Assembly (NCBI GenBank): GCA_012033335.1 | Contig: JAAURB010000014.1 | Span: 1-64,000, forward strand | DNA: 64,000 bases | Direction: 5' to 3' | Origin: Oscillatoriales cyanobacterium RM2_1_1 | Lineage (GTDB): Bacteria > Cyanobacteriota > Cyanobacteriia > Cyanobacteriales > Microcoleaceae | Shown here: positions 40,434-48,987 of the stretch, in pieces | Layout: every line of letters starts with the position of its first letter | Position numbering within the stretch: position 1 is the stretch's first letter | Translations under genes and position numbers: made by a program | The notes under the pieces: generated by a model | What the model was told of the DNA's origin: nothing | Database searches by the model: none | What the model saw: only the letters and a program-made list of their open reading frames with translations

Positions 40434-42122
40434 TCAAACATTGCCCAACTTCATCATCAGACGATTGCGCTGGGCAATGATGGCTTTAGAACCTGGCTTT
40501 AACTCTAGGGCTACCCCATAGGAACTCAGGGCTTCCTGATAACAGTTCAACTGTTCAAAGGCTCGTCCTCGGTGCAACCAGGCTTCATAATAACCGGGGG
40601 ATCGCTGAATCACCGAATCATAGAGCTTGATGGCCTCAGACTGACGTTGAGCCTGCTCTAGCATCTGACCACACTTGAGGGCAACTGGATAATTGTCAGG
40701 CCACAGATCCCGAGCCTGTTCATAGGCATCAAAGGCTTCTGAATATTGCTCCACCTTTTCCAAAACTTGACCCAATTGGATCCAGGCTTCAAAGAAATCA
40801 GGACGATCCTGCACCACTCGACGATAGGCGACAATCGCTTCCGGATATCGCTGGAGTTTTTCCAGGGCCGCTCCCCGCTGCAATCCGGCTGTGGTGGCCG
40901 CCACTTGATTGGAGGCCGTCAGCAGCAACACTTTGTCATAGGCGGTCACCGCTTCTGTGTAACGATTCAGCTTTTCTAAGGCGATTCCCCGCTGAATCCA
41001 GGCCTCCAGAAAGTCAGGTTGAATTTGCAGAGCATTATCATAGGCAATCACAGCACTGGGACATTGCCCCAGGTGACATAGGGCTTTTCCTCGACCCAGC
41101 CAGGCTTCTGGAAAATTAGCATTGAGCTGAGTAGCTTTATCAAAGGCGGCGATCGCCGAGCCATAGTCTTTCAAATCCGTTAGGATCTGTCCCCGGCTAA
41201 TCCACATGGCTGGAGCTTCAGGGTGAAGTTGTAGAGCCTGATCAATTGCAGCAAGGGCAGCTTCAGGCCGTAGCGGCTTCAGGGCAATGCTTTTATAAAA
41301 CCATGCCTCATAATCCTGGGGTTGAAGCTGAATCACCGTTTCATAGGACTCCACGGCTTCTGAATAGCGATGCAGCTTTTGCAGGACAATGCCACGGTTA
41401 AACCAGGCTTGATGACTTTTGGGTTGAAGGCGCAGGGCCTGATCATAGGATCCCAGGGCTTCTGGATAGCGATACTGATTCATCAGCATCTCCCCGAGAT
41501 TAAACCAGGCTTCGTAGTTTGTCGGTTGGAGTTGCACGGCACGATGGTAGGCTTCAACGGCATCGGCATAGCGCTCTTCGTTCATCAAGGCATTGCCTTG
41601 GTGATACCAGGCTGAGGAGGCATCGGGTTGAATCTCAATGGCTCGCTTGTAGGAGGCCGCCGCTGCTTCAAACTGAATCGTCGCTTCTAGGGCCAGTCCT
41701 CGTTCGTACCAGGCTTCAAAATTGTCAGGGTTGATTTTAATCGCTTTATCAAACGAGGCGATCGCCTCGTGATAGCGTTCTAGTTTGGCCAGTACGATCC
41801 CCCGGAATGTCCAACCCCAGTAGTGGGTCGGCTTGAGCTTGATGGCCCGGTCGTAAGAGGCCAAGGCTTCTTTGTGGCGTTTGAGTTTACGCAGGGTATT
41901 GCCTCGCCTGAGCCAGGCCGAGAACCAGTCCGGCTTGAACTGAACAGCACCGTCATAGTGAGCAAAAGCGGCTTCATAACGACCGACATCATAGAGTCGA
42001 TTGCCCCGATTGTATTCTGGCATTGCCTTGAATAAAGCAAATGGGCCACCGACAGCACCATTTGAGGTTGAAATCATGGAGGAAGCCACCGACAAGCTGA
42101 GAGAAGGTGCAGTTTCAGACAT
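40434..42122 (-). CDS. Tetratricopeptide repeat protein
   Basis: The protein is 562 residues built of about fifteen consecutive 34-residue TPR units, for example AFAHYDGAVQFKPDWFSAWL, SYDRAIKLKPTHYWGWTFRG and AVESYETVIQLQPQDYEAWF. After a short N-terminal Ser-rich segment there is no signal peptide, catalytic domain or membrane helix. TPR solenoids act as protein-protein scaffolds; partners are unknown. The gene is convergent with the DUF1822 gene, end to end. Confidence 0.92.
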   Translation of the reverse strand: MSETAPSLSLSVASSMISTSNGAVGGPFALFKAMPEYNRGNRLYDVGRYEAAFAHYDGAVQFKPDWFSAWLRRGNTLRKLKRHKEALASYDRAIKLKPTHYWGWTFRGIVLAKLERYHEAIASFDKAIKINPDNFEAWYERGLALEATIQFEAAAASYKRAIEIQPDASSAWYHQGNALMNEERYADAVEAYHRAVQLQPTNYEAWFNLGEMLMNQYRYPEALGSYDQALRLQPKSHQAWFNRGIVLQKLHRYSEAVESYETVIQLQPQDYEAWFYKSIALKPLRPEAALAAIDQALQLHPEAPAMWISRGQILTDLKDYGSAIAAFDKATQLNANFPEAWLGRGKALCHLGQCPSAVIAYDNALQIQPDFLEAWIQRGIALEKLNRYTEAVTAYDKVLLLTASNQVAATTAGLQRGAALEKLQRYPEAIVAYRRVVQDRPDFFEAWIQLGQVLEKVEQYSEAFDAYEQARDLWPDNYPVALKCGQMLEQAQRQSEAIKLYDSVIQRSPGYYEAWLHRGRAFEQLNCYQEALSSYGVALELKPGSKAIIAQRNRLMMKLGNV

Positions 42123-42380
42123 GGGGCAATCACTAACAATAAACTTTCGAGTACCCCTATTTTAATCAGATTCCCAGCCAAATCAAAAGATGTATTGGCA
42201 GAAAAAGCACATCGATTTACAAATTTCAATCCCCACTCATAAAATTAACTTATGGGGATCATAGGTTATATTTATACTTTTGATTCGATTTCTGTAATGT
42301 TTCTTGAAATGTAGGGCACAATAGTCAGGGGGAAAACAATCCAGGAAGAAATACCCTTGATTCCATCTAAATAACTCCGT

Positions 42381-42460
42381 CTAGACAGCCTTGTACCTAG
42401 ACAATACCCATCTAGATAATCTATCTAGACAGTTCACCTAGGCAACACTGATAGACAGTA
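42381..42460. repeat. Ladder of degenerate CTAGACA repeats
   Basis: CTAG occurs at 42381, 42397, 42412, 42425 and 42438, each as C/TCTAGACA or a close variant and spaced 13-16 bases, with a last relative at 42451. It lies in the 467-bp gap between the TPR gene start and the Mo-nitro_C gene (42123-42589). It may be phased binding sites or a degenerate tandem repeat. Confidence 0.6.
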
Positions 42461-42589
42461 CTGAGTTTTTTCTCAGGAACATTATCCCTCGAAAAGTCAT
42501 CCTGCACCCTGACAGAAATCAACCAGGAATAGATCTAATAGGCATAAAAATACTTTACAGCGCCTAGTGAAGCCTAGGTACACTTTGTA

Positions 42590-42997
42590 ATGTTTCGGCG
42601 AAGGACTAAAACCTTAATGAATATTTCATACCCTACCATGCCCCACCAAGTTCTTACCAGTCAGGTAAGACCCTCAGAGAACCAGTCAAGTGAGACCCTG
42701 GCAGTACATCACTTCTTCCCTAAGAAGTCCGGTTTTCGGGTCAGTCCCCTCAGACCTTTAAAGCAATGGGTTGAGCACGTTCAAATCAAAAGTCCCAGGG
42801 TGGCCCATTTGATTTGTCGAGTCATTCCAGCCCAATGCCCTTTTGCTCGAGTGATTCAATTTCGCAGTCGAATTCTTTTTCAAATTCCCCCCCTCTGCCA
42901 GATCAATCCGCTCTATGAAGAACTGATGGGTCTGAGGTTTCGAGCCCTATGTTACCTCGCGGATGAATGCGGTCAGGATATCAGTTCTTATTGTTAG
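42590..42997 (+). CDS. Mo-dependent nitrogenase C-terminal domain protein
   Basis: The last 80 residues match the Mo-nitro_C domain (PF06967) of small cyanobacterial proteins: VAHLICRVIPAQCPFARVIQ, FQIPPLCQINPLYEELMGLR and FRALCYLADECGQD. Despite its name the domain is common in cyanobacteria that do not fix nitrogen, so it is no proof of diazotrophy. Function is unknown. Alternative starts exist (for example ATG 42617). No nif gene lies nearby. Confidence 0.8.
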   Translation: MFRRRTKTLMNISYPTMPHQVLTSQVRPSENQSSETLAVHHFFPKKSGFRVSPLRPLKQWVEHVQIKSPRVAHLICRVIPAQCPFARVIQFRSRILFQIPPLCQINPLYEELMGLRFRALCYLADECGQDISSYC

Positions 42998-43019
42998 TTT
43001 TCCATTCTTGATCAATTTC

Positions 43020-43373
43020 TCAGGTTAGTTCCTGCCACTGACCCGAAAAAATATTTTTAATAGCCAGACTGATCCGGTTTAAATCCTCCCGGAGTAAGGG
43101 TGGCCATTCAACTCCGCGATCGCGACCCAGAATAAATTGACGATGGCTCTCCATAGCCAATTGATAGAGTGCCGCTGTCAGTTGCTGCTCAAATGCAGGT
43201 TCTTCTTTAAGACTGTCAAATAAAATTTTCAGTGCTAGTAAAATTGAGGTGACTTGCCCCGGTATGGGAGGTTTGCCCTGTTCCAGGCGGGATAGAAATG
43301 CATCTGAATTGGTTCGGGCATTCAGTGCATTGCCCTGTTCCAAAATCAAATTGTGAGCTGTTTTGTAATCCAT
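43020..43373 (-). CDS. Conserved cyanobacterial hypothetical protein
   Basis: The 117-residue helical protein with PPIPGQVTSILLALKILFDS and VEWPPLLREDLNRISLAIKN is of a type I know from many cyanobacteria. Some homologues have carried the label dethiobiotin synthetase, but no nucleotide-binding motif is present, so I do not adopt it. It has no signal peptide or membrane helix. Its upstream region carries the three DnaA boxes at 43461-43513, so it might respond to DnaA. Confidence 0.7.
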   Translation of the reverse strand: MDYKTAHNLILEQGNALNARTNSDAFLSRLEQGKPPIPGQVTSILLALKILFDSLKEEPAFEQQLTAALYQLAMESHRQFILGRDRGVEWPPLLREDLNRISLAIKNIFSGQWQELT

Positions 43374-43460
43374 AATTGCAAATCTGCTAAGTTAAACGGC
43401 TATCATAGGGGCTTAAATCTCTCTAATTTTAGAATGGAAGGCTACTCTAGCTGGATAAAG

Positions 43461-43513
43461 TTTTCCACAGGTTGAGTCAGGGTTTTCCACAGTAAAGTCA
43501 AGAGTTTTCCACA
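43461..43513 (+). promoter_or_regulatory. Cluster of three DnaA boxes
   Basis: TTTTCCACA, the cyanobacterial form of the DnaA box, occurs at 43461-43469, 43483-43491 and 43505-43513, all in the same orientation and exactly 22 bases apart. An AT-rich tract with three related words (CTTTTAATCTTT, TTTCTTAATCTTTT, TTTTCTTAACCT) follows at 43520-43580. The gap 43374-43729 has no gene. This may be a replication-origin module, a DnaA-titrating site, or a DnaA-controlled promoter. Confidence 0.7.
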
Positions 43514-43729
43514 TAAATGGGGTTCTTTTAATCTTTCAATTGACTTTTCTTAATCTTTTAGGGTTTTCTTAACCTGGGATTTTTCAACCTCCCAATTCCC
43601 AAACTTGGGAGAGTCCAGATTCAGAGCTCCGCAAGTTTGGGTCTGGCAAGGTGACAATAAAAGCTCGATAACAGTTTGACTAATCGACAAAAACTAAGAG
43701 ATAAACCTGAGCAGATTTCTCTAGATATC

Positions 43730-45349
43730 TCATTCCCATTCGATTGTTCCAGGGGGCTTGGACGTAATATCGTAGACCACCCGGTTGACTCCCTTCACCT
43801 CGTTGACAATACGATTAGAAATCAGTTCTAGCAGGTCATAGGGCACCCTGGCCCAATCTGCGGTCATGCCGTCCTCACTCGACACAAACCTCAGGACAAT
43901 GGGATGGGCATAGGTGCGCTGATCCCCCATCACTCCTACACTCCGAATCGGCAAAAGCACAGCAAAAGCCTGCCAGAGATCGTGATAGATTTCCCAGCGA
44001 TTAATTTCCTGACGAACGATGTAGTCAGCCTCCCGTAAAATATGGAGTCGCTCTGGAGTAATTTCTCCAACAATCCGAATGGCCAGACCTGGCCCCGGGA
44101 AAGGATGGCGTTGGACAATCTCCTCTGGCAGACCAATCGCCCGACCAACTTTGCGAACTTCATCTTTGAACAGTTTTCGTAAGGGCTCCACCAGTTTAAA
44201 CCGCAGGTCTTTCGGGAGTCCACCGACGTTGTGATGACTCTTGATCTTGACCGCTACCCGTTCTCCGGTCTGGGGATCCACATTAGTATCCGCTGACTCA
44301 ATCACATCAGGATAGAGGGTTCCCTGGGCCAAATAGTCAAAGGGGCCTAGACGGGTGGATTCTTCCTCAAAGACTTTAATAAACTCGTGGCCAATGATTC
44401 TGCGCTTCTGCTCTGGATCAACTACCCCTTCTAACTTTTCCAGGAAGCGATCCTGGGCATCAACATATTGCACTGGAATATGAAACTGCTCACTGAACAA
44501 CTTCAACAACCGTTCTGGTTCTCGCTTTCGCATGAATCCCTGATCGATGAAGACACAGGTGAGATTGTCCCCAATAGCTCGGTGCATCAAAAACGCCAGG
44601 GTTGAGGAGTCAACTCCTCCAGAGAGGGCTAGCAACACCTGCTTGTCTCCAACCTTGGCCCGAACTTCCCGAATCGCTTCCTCGACAAAGGCTGCGGTTG
44701 TCCAAGTGGGATCGCAGTTACAGATTTGGTGAACAAAGTTGCGGATCAGGGCCATGCCCCCAATGGAGTGAACCACTTCAGGATGAAACTGCACCCCATA
44801 AAATTTCAAATGATGATTGGCGATCGCGGCACAGGCAGTATTCTCAGTATGGGCCAGTACATCAAACCCCGGAGGAAGTTGAGTACAGGAGTCAGCATGG
44901 CTCATCCACATGGTTGAGCCATCCTCAACATCCGTCAGCAAATCCGTTGGATCATCAATTTTCAGGGCGGCCTTGCCATACTCAGCCCGCTGGGCCCGCT
45001 CTACCTGTCCCCCCAGTTGTTGTACCATCAGTTGCATCCCATAACAGACTCCTAAGACCGGAATCCCGAGTTGCCAGATGCCCGGATCACACTGGGGAGC
45101 GCCTGAATCATAGACAGAGTTAGGGCCTCCTGACAGAATAATTCCTCTAGGACTCAAGGCTGCTAATTGCTCAGGGGTTGTCCGATACGAAATAACCTCT
45201 GAATAAACCTCCGTCTCTCGAATTCGGCGAGCAATTAACTCTGAGTACTGGGAACCAAAGTCTAAAATAACAATCATTTGACGATCCACTTTTGCCACTG
45301 GAGATTGAATCGTTTGCGCTTGAGCTCGTGTTTCAGTTTTGGGAACCAT
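43730..45349 (-). CDS. guaA: GMP synthase (glutamine-hydrolysing)
   Basis: It converts XMP to GMP with ATP and glutamine. The amidotransferase domain begins [20 protein letters not shown] and has its nucleophile Cys in GVCYGMQLM and the pair HPEVVHS. The ATP-pyrophosphatase domain carries [19 protein letters not shown], and the dimerisation domain ends [14 protein letters not shown]. Its 539 residues are normal for cyanobacteria. The N-terminal 25 residues are a variable extension. cbiD lies upstream on the same strand, an order seen in many cyanobacteria. Confidence 0.97.
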   Translation of the reverse strand: MVPKTETRAQAQTIQSPVAKVDRQMIVILDFGSQYSELIARRIRETEVYSEVISYRTTPEQLAALSPRGIILSGGPNSVYDSGAPQCDPGIWQLGIPVLGVCYGMQLMVQQLGGQVERAQRAEYGKAALKIDDPTDLLTDVEDGSTMWMSHADSCTQLPPGFDVLAHTENTACAAIANHHLKFYGVQFHPEVVHSIGGMALIRNFVHQICNCDPTWTTAAFVEEAIREVRAKVGDKQVLLALSGGVDSSTLAFLMHRAIGDNLTCVFIDQGFMRKREPERLLKLFSEQFHIPVQYVDAQDRFLEKLEGVVDPEQKRRIIGHEFIKVFEEESTRLGPFDYLAQGTLYPDVIESADTNVDPQTGERVAVKIKSHHNVGGLPKDLRFKLVEPLRKLFKDEVRKVGRAIGLPEEIVQRHPFPGPGLAIRIVGEITPERLHILREADYIVRQEINRWEIYHDLWQAFAVLLPIRSVGVMGDQRTYAHPIVLRFVSSEDGMTADWARVPYDLLELISNRIVNEVKGVNRVVYDITSKPPGTIEWE

Positions 45350-45708
45350 ATCAAGAGTTGGGAATTAGCGTAGGGATAATTGGCTCAGCAGAGGTTCAAA
45401 AAGGGATCAGGCGGCCCCAGGCAAGCTGAATTCACACAAGCTGAATTCACGAAAATATAAGCGTTTTAAGCGGCACCGCCCAATCTATCGGGTAATCCCT
45501 TCGACTTTTCAAACCCCCCGCTCAGGTGAATAGCTAAAATCTTGCCCCCCCCTGAGCGGGCATAACCCCATCCCGAGAGAGAGCAACTCGACTATTCTTC
45601 AACATGCAAATCAATTTGAATGACGGTTGATCTGTTCAGAAATCTACTGGAATTATTCTTAAGCCAAAATGCTTAAGAGCCAGCAATCAATGGTTGAGAT
45701 CTCCGTAG
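45350..45708. other. guaA upstream region with inverted and direct repeats
   Basis: A direct repeat CAAGCTGAATTCA occurs twice near 45422-45450. A 10-bp inverted repeat CCCGCTCAGG (45518-45527) / CCTGAGCGGG (45551-45560) encloses 23 bases and a C-run; it could terminate cbiD or act in guaA control. No gene is seen. Confidence 0.5.
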
Positions 45709-47031
45709 CTAGGAAAGATTATTTCGACTAGGATAGCAAACTTTTGCTAAAAGTGTATTCCCAGATGCACTTCTGCTAAAAATCTGACGATTTCGGTCAA
45801 ATAGCACTGACCCTATGGTCACTTGATGCTGAGTATGAATCCAGATGTAATCAGCAACCCGTCGATCAATTGTAGAGGTAATTGCCCCATAGACTCGATC
45901 AACCCAAGGCGATTTTGACTTAATTTTAGCTAAATTTTCCGGGGATGAGTCCTGCGATAAATCCAGGGGTTCTTGAGGTAAAAGATTGGTGGGAATATCA
46001 ATTATAGGCTCTGTTAGATCCCGTAAATAGTTGAGGGCGGATTCTGCAGTTTCAAGCTTAAAAATGACGGGCAAATGAGCTAAAGGAACTCCAACTGCGC
46101 CGCAGTGAGCGGTGAGAATTTCCAGGCGACCATCCGCCAGGTAATGATGGGTATGAAAAATTCCCCCCGCCAGTTTGATCAACTTGCCATGGTAGCCCAA
46201 TAAAAGCATGGATCGAACTCCTGCTAAAGCAGCGGTGACTAACATTGGCCCTAACCAGTTGGCTGTTTTGATGGTCTGTTCTGGAGGAATCCCTAAAGAT
46301 CTGGCTAAATCCAAACCATTCTCCCCCAGACAAAATACTAAAGTATCAAACTGAGTCGCTTTTTCCTGTAATTCTGTCTGGTAGATTTCTAGCTGTGCGG
46401 ATGTACTCAGGGGTTGGGCAATGCCGGTTGTTCCCAGGAGAGATAGCCCCTCAACAATGCCAAAGGCAGCATTAGAAGTTCGTTGTCCCAATTGCTGGCC
46501 TTCCGGTAGAATGATTGTCACTTGAATTTTGTCTTCAGGGGTTAATAAGGGCTTTAAATTTTGCTGAAATAATTGTCTGGCATAGCTATAAATCGCCGCT
46601 GTTCCAGTCTGTTGATCGTAGCCAATACCCTCCCCTCCCACCAGGTGAATTTGTTCGGGGATGTCCGTAGAATGATCTGGATACTCAACTTTCTGATCAG
46701 ATAGCCATTCTACCATCCCCCAAACCGGTGTATTTCGAGTTAAATCCAGGTTGTCCCCAGGGTCAGAACGGGTAATGGCTAAAGCGGTGTTGGGCTTCAA
46801 CATCGCCACAGATTCAATCGGGATTTTAACTGTTGTTTGAGGGGTAATCAGATCAATGGCAATCGCATCAAATTGCCGAGGATTTTCAGCTCGATTCCAG
46901 GACTGAGGTTTGTCAGATGCAGGGTCGAAAACCTGGGAGGTTTTAGAGGTCTTAAACTGTAAATACTTGAGGGCAGCGATCGCCGCAGCACAGGCAAAAA
47001 CAGGTAAGGTATAACCAGAGCGAGGCGACAT
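45709..47031 (-). CDS. cbiD: Cobalt-precorrin-5B (C1)-methyltransferase
   Basis: This is a step of anaerobic cobamide (vitamin B12) synthesis that methylates C1 of the corrin precursor. The N-terminus RSGYTLPVFACAAAIAALKY is typical of cyanobacterial CbiD. The core has EGIGYDQQTGTAAI, ILPEGQQLGQRTSNAAFGIV (a characteristic EG...RT/SNAAFGI motif), GLSLLGTTGIAQPLS and LLGYHGKLIKLAGGIFHTHH. Its 440 residues are within the cyanobacterial range, larger than the 370-380 of enteric enzymes. I see no cobalamin riboswitch in the 95-bp upstream gap. Confidence 0.95.
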   Translation of the reverse strand: MSPRSGYTLPVFACAAAIAALKYLQFKTSKTSQVFDPASDKPQSWNRAENPRQFDAIAIDLITPQTTVKIPIESVAMLKPNTALAITRSDPGDNLDLTRNTPVWGMVEWLSDQKVEYPDHSTDIPEQIHLVGGEGIGYDQQTGTAAIYSYARQLFQQNLKPLLTPEDKIQVTIILPEGQQLGQRTSNAAFGIVEGLSLLGTTGIAQPLSTSAQLEIYQTELQEKATQFDTLVFCLGENGLDLARSLGIPPEQTIKTANWLGPMLVTAALAGVRSMLLLGYHGKLIKLAGGIFHTHHYLADGRLEILTAHCGAVGVPLAHLPVIFKLETAESALNYLRDLTEPIIDIPTNLLPQEPLDLSQDSSPENLAKIKSKSPWVDRVYGAITSTIDRRVADYIWIHTQHQVTIGSVLFDRNRQIFSRSASGNTLLAKVCYPSRNNLS

Positions 47032-47126
47032 AAATATCCAAAATTGTATTGAAAATGACTAACAATCTGATCTATAAACTTGATCTGTAAATTTGATCTG
47101 TAAATTTGATCAAAAAACCCCAACGA

Positions 47127-47906
47127 TTATTGATAACGGATGAGTTGTACCCGATATCGCTGTTTCTTCGTGATGACCACTTCTATGACTTCTAATCGTC
47201 CTTTTCCCCGAATGGCAATCAAATCCCCAGGTTTTACCAGGTGGCTAGCCTGGGTGATCTCTTTCCAGTTGACCCGCACATCCCCCGCATCAATAAAGCT
47301 CACCATTTTGCTGCGGGACATGCCAAATCCCGCAGAGGCAACGGCATCGAGCCGCAGTGAAGCCTCTACCGTAGTGATTTCTCGCTTTTTCGGTTCGCGA
47401 ATTTTTAGCTCACTCCAATCAATCTGTCTGACTTTCACAGGCACAGATCTGACCTGAGTCAAGCTCATGGCTAGAAATTCAATCAGGCTGGGAACCACGA
47501 TGACTTGGGCTCCCCGTTCCCCCAAGACCAGTACATCTCCCGTCTTCTCTCGAACAATTCCAGTGCCTAGCATAGCTCCGAGAAAGTCACGATGGTTGGC
47601 GGTATCGAACAGAAAGTTTCCAGTAATCTCTAAAACCGCCAGCTCAACGCTGGCCGGTTCCAGGGGTAACTCTGACCGGGCAATGGCTAGCCGTTGCCGT
47701 TCTGCCTGGGGATACCCCCCCCAGGCGACACACTGAACTTCGGTTAACCCTTGAAAAACCCGCTGAGATTCTAACAGTTCCGGGGGAGACAAAAAGTCAC
47801 AGTGGGTAATTTCCCAGGTTTTCAAAGCTTGTTCTGCTCGATCAATGACTTGGGCAATTCGATCTCGATTTTCAACATTTTTTAAGAGCTCTTCCCGTGG
47901 CAACAT
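47127..47906 (-). CDS. Photosystem II S4 domain protein (YlmH family)
   Basis: About 259 residues. The N-terminal and middle parts are the YlmH-like RNA-binding fold (TEVQCVAWGGYPQAERQRLA ... NHRDFLGAMLGTGIVREKTG). A C-terminal S4 domain follows (LRLDAVASAGFGMSRSKMV ... GDVRVNWKEITQASHLVKPG). Cyanobacterial and plastid members are called photosystem II S4 proteins for their restricted distribution; RNA binding is expected, but the target is unknown. I start at ATG 47906 (MLPREELL) rather than 47936, since homologues begin there. Confidence 0.92.
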   Translation of the reverse strand: MLPREELLKNVENRDRIAQVIDRAEQALKTWEITHCDFLSPPELLESQRVFQGLTEVQCVAWGGYPQAERQRLAIARSELPLEPASVELAVLEITGNFLFDTANHRDFLGAMLGTGIVREKTGDVLVLGERGAQVIVVPSLIEFLAMSLTQVRSVPVKVRQIDWSELKIREPKKREITTVEASLRLDAVASAGFGMSRSKMVSFIDAGDVRVNWKEITQASHLVKPGDLIAIRGKGRLEVIEVVITKKQRYRVQLIRYQ

Positions 47907-47969
47907 TGGCAGTAGTTTAGTAATAGATTCAGCCAAGAACAGCGGACAAAAACTCTAAAGAATCGCCGC

Positions 47970-48473
47970 CTATGCGGTATAGCCTTGAAGACTTTCGGGC
48001 TTTTGTTGTTGCAAAACCCGAGTAGCTTCCCGAATCGGGCTCTCAAGCCCCTGAACAACCACCAGATATTTGCCGGCTTTGAGTCGATTGCGATAGGGTA
48101 ATGCATCTCCACCTCCAACAATTAATCCCGTGCCTCCGCCTACAAAAAAGCCTCCCAAGGCCCCAGATATGGCTCCTAAAACTCCCCCCACCAGATGATT
48201 GCCGATTTCTCCGGCCCAGGCAAAGGTATTTAGCCCCGTAATCAAACTGAAGGTAAACCCGGCAACAAACCCAAAGGGAACCAGCCAACTGGCCATCAAG
48301 CGAGCCTGGGCTAATGCTCGTTCATTCGGATCAATTAAACCGAATTCATCAGCCGTTTTGTAGCCTCTGCCCAAGATTGTCACCTGATCCATCGGCAATC
48401 CTGCTTTTTCCAATGCCACATAAGCCGCTTCAGCTTGGATTCGATCTGAAAGTACAGCAATCAGGTAATTCAT
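47970..48473 (-). CDS. Glycine-zipper membrane protein, general-stress-protein-like
   Basis: The 167 residues start with a soluble alpha/beta segment (LIAVLSDRIQAEAAYVALEK) like the YflT/17M general stress fold. Two hydrophobic segments follow (MASWLVPFGFVAGFTFSLIT and a glycine zipper VGGVLGAISGALGGFFVGGG), then a second beta segment (YLVVVQGLES). This layout is common in cyanobacteria; function is unknown. It precedes the PSII S4 gene on the same strand by 63 bases, so cotranscription is plausible. Confidence 0.75.
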   Translation of the reverse strand: MNYLIAVLSDRIQAEAAYVALEKAGLPMDQVTILGRGYKTADEFGLIDPNERALAQARLMASWLVPFGFVAGFTFSLITGLNTFAWAGEIGNHLVGGVLGAISGALGGFFVGGGTGLIVGGGDALPYRNRLKAGKYLVVVQGLESPIREATRVLQQQKPESLQGYTA

Positions 48474-48987
48474 GGGACAGACATCAATTGTTAAAGGGGT
48501 GTTTGAGGGACGGATTTAAGGGGATGATTCAGATGAGGGATTCAAGCACTGACTCTAGTCAATCATCTAATCAATTCATCAATCATCTAATCAATTGCTG
48601 AGGATTCCTTCTGCACCGCCGCATACTCTTTTCAAGCGCCCTCATGCACTTATTGTACCTAGCAATTCTCATTTTAAAAATAGAGGTCTCTGAAATCCCT
48701 ATCCAGAGGGAGATGTATAATTCTTCACAAACCAGGAAATAGCTGAAAGCCAGTAAAATCATGCCAGACCAAAAGCTGCTGCATTGTACCTGAAGTCGTT
48801 AATCTGTAGGAAACGAGCCTGAGACCTGCACCCAAGATTTTTATCTTGCTACAGTACTATTGCTGGAATTCAAGACCCGGAATTCAAGACTATTTGAACC
48901 CTCTCCTGTTACCATTCCTTTAGGGAAGGGTTAACAGTCTGTTCCCCACTGTTACAATTCATCCGCAAATTCATTCGCATAAGAGTT
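48474..48987. other. Intergenic region with a 20-bp tandem repeat
   Basis: TCAATCATCTAATCAATTCA is repeated in tandem at 48559-48578 and 48579-48596 (the second copy is partial). The remainder to serA shows no gene. The region lies between divergent genes and must hold both promoters. Confidence 0.5.

Noticed and set aside
42590-42997. Evidence for nitrogen fixation from the Mo-nitro_C gene
   Set aside because: The domain is widespread in cyanobacteria without nitrogenase, and no nif gene is present in the window.
47032-47126. Cobalamin riboswitch upstream of cbiD
   Set aside because: The gap is too short and no B12-box-like sequence is seen.
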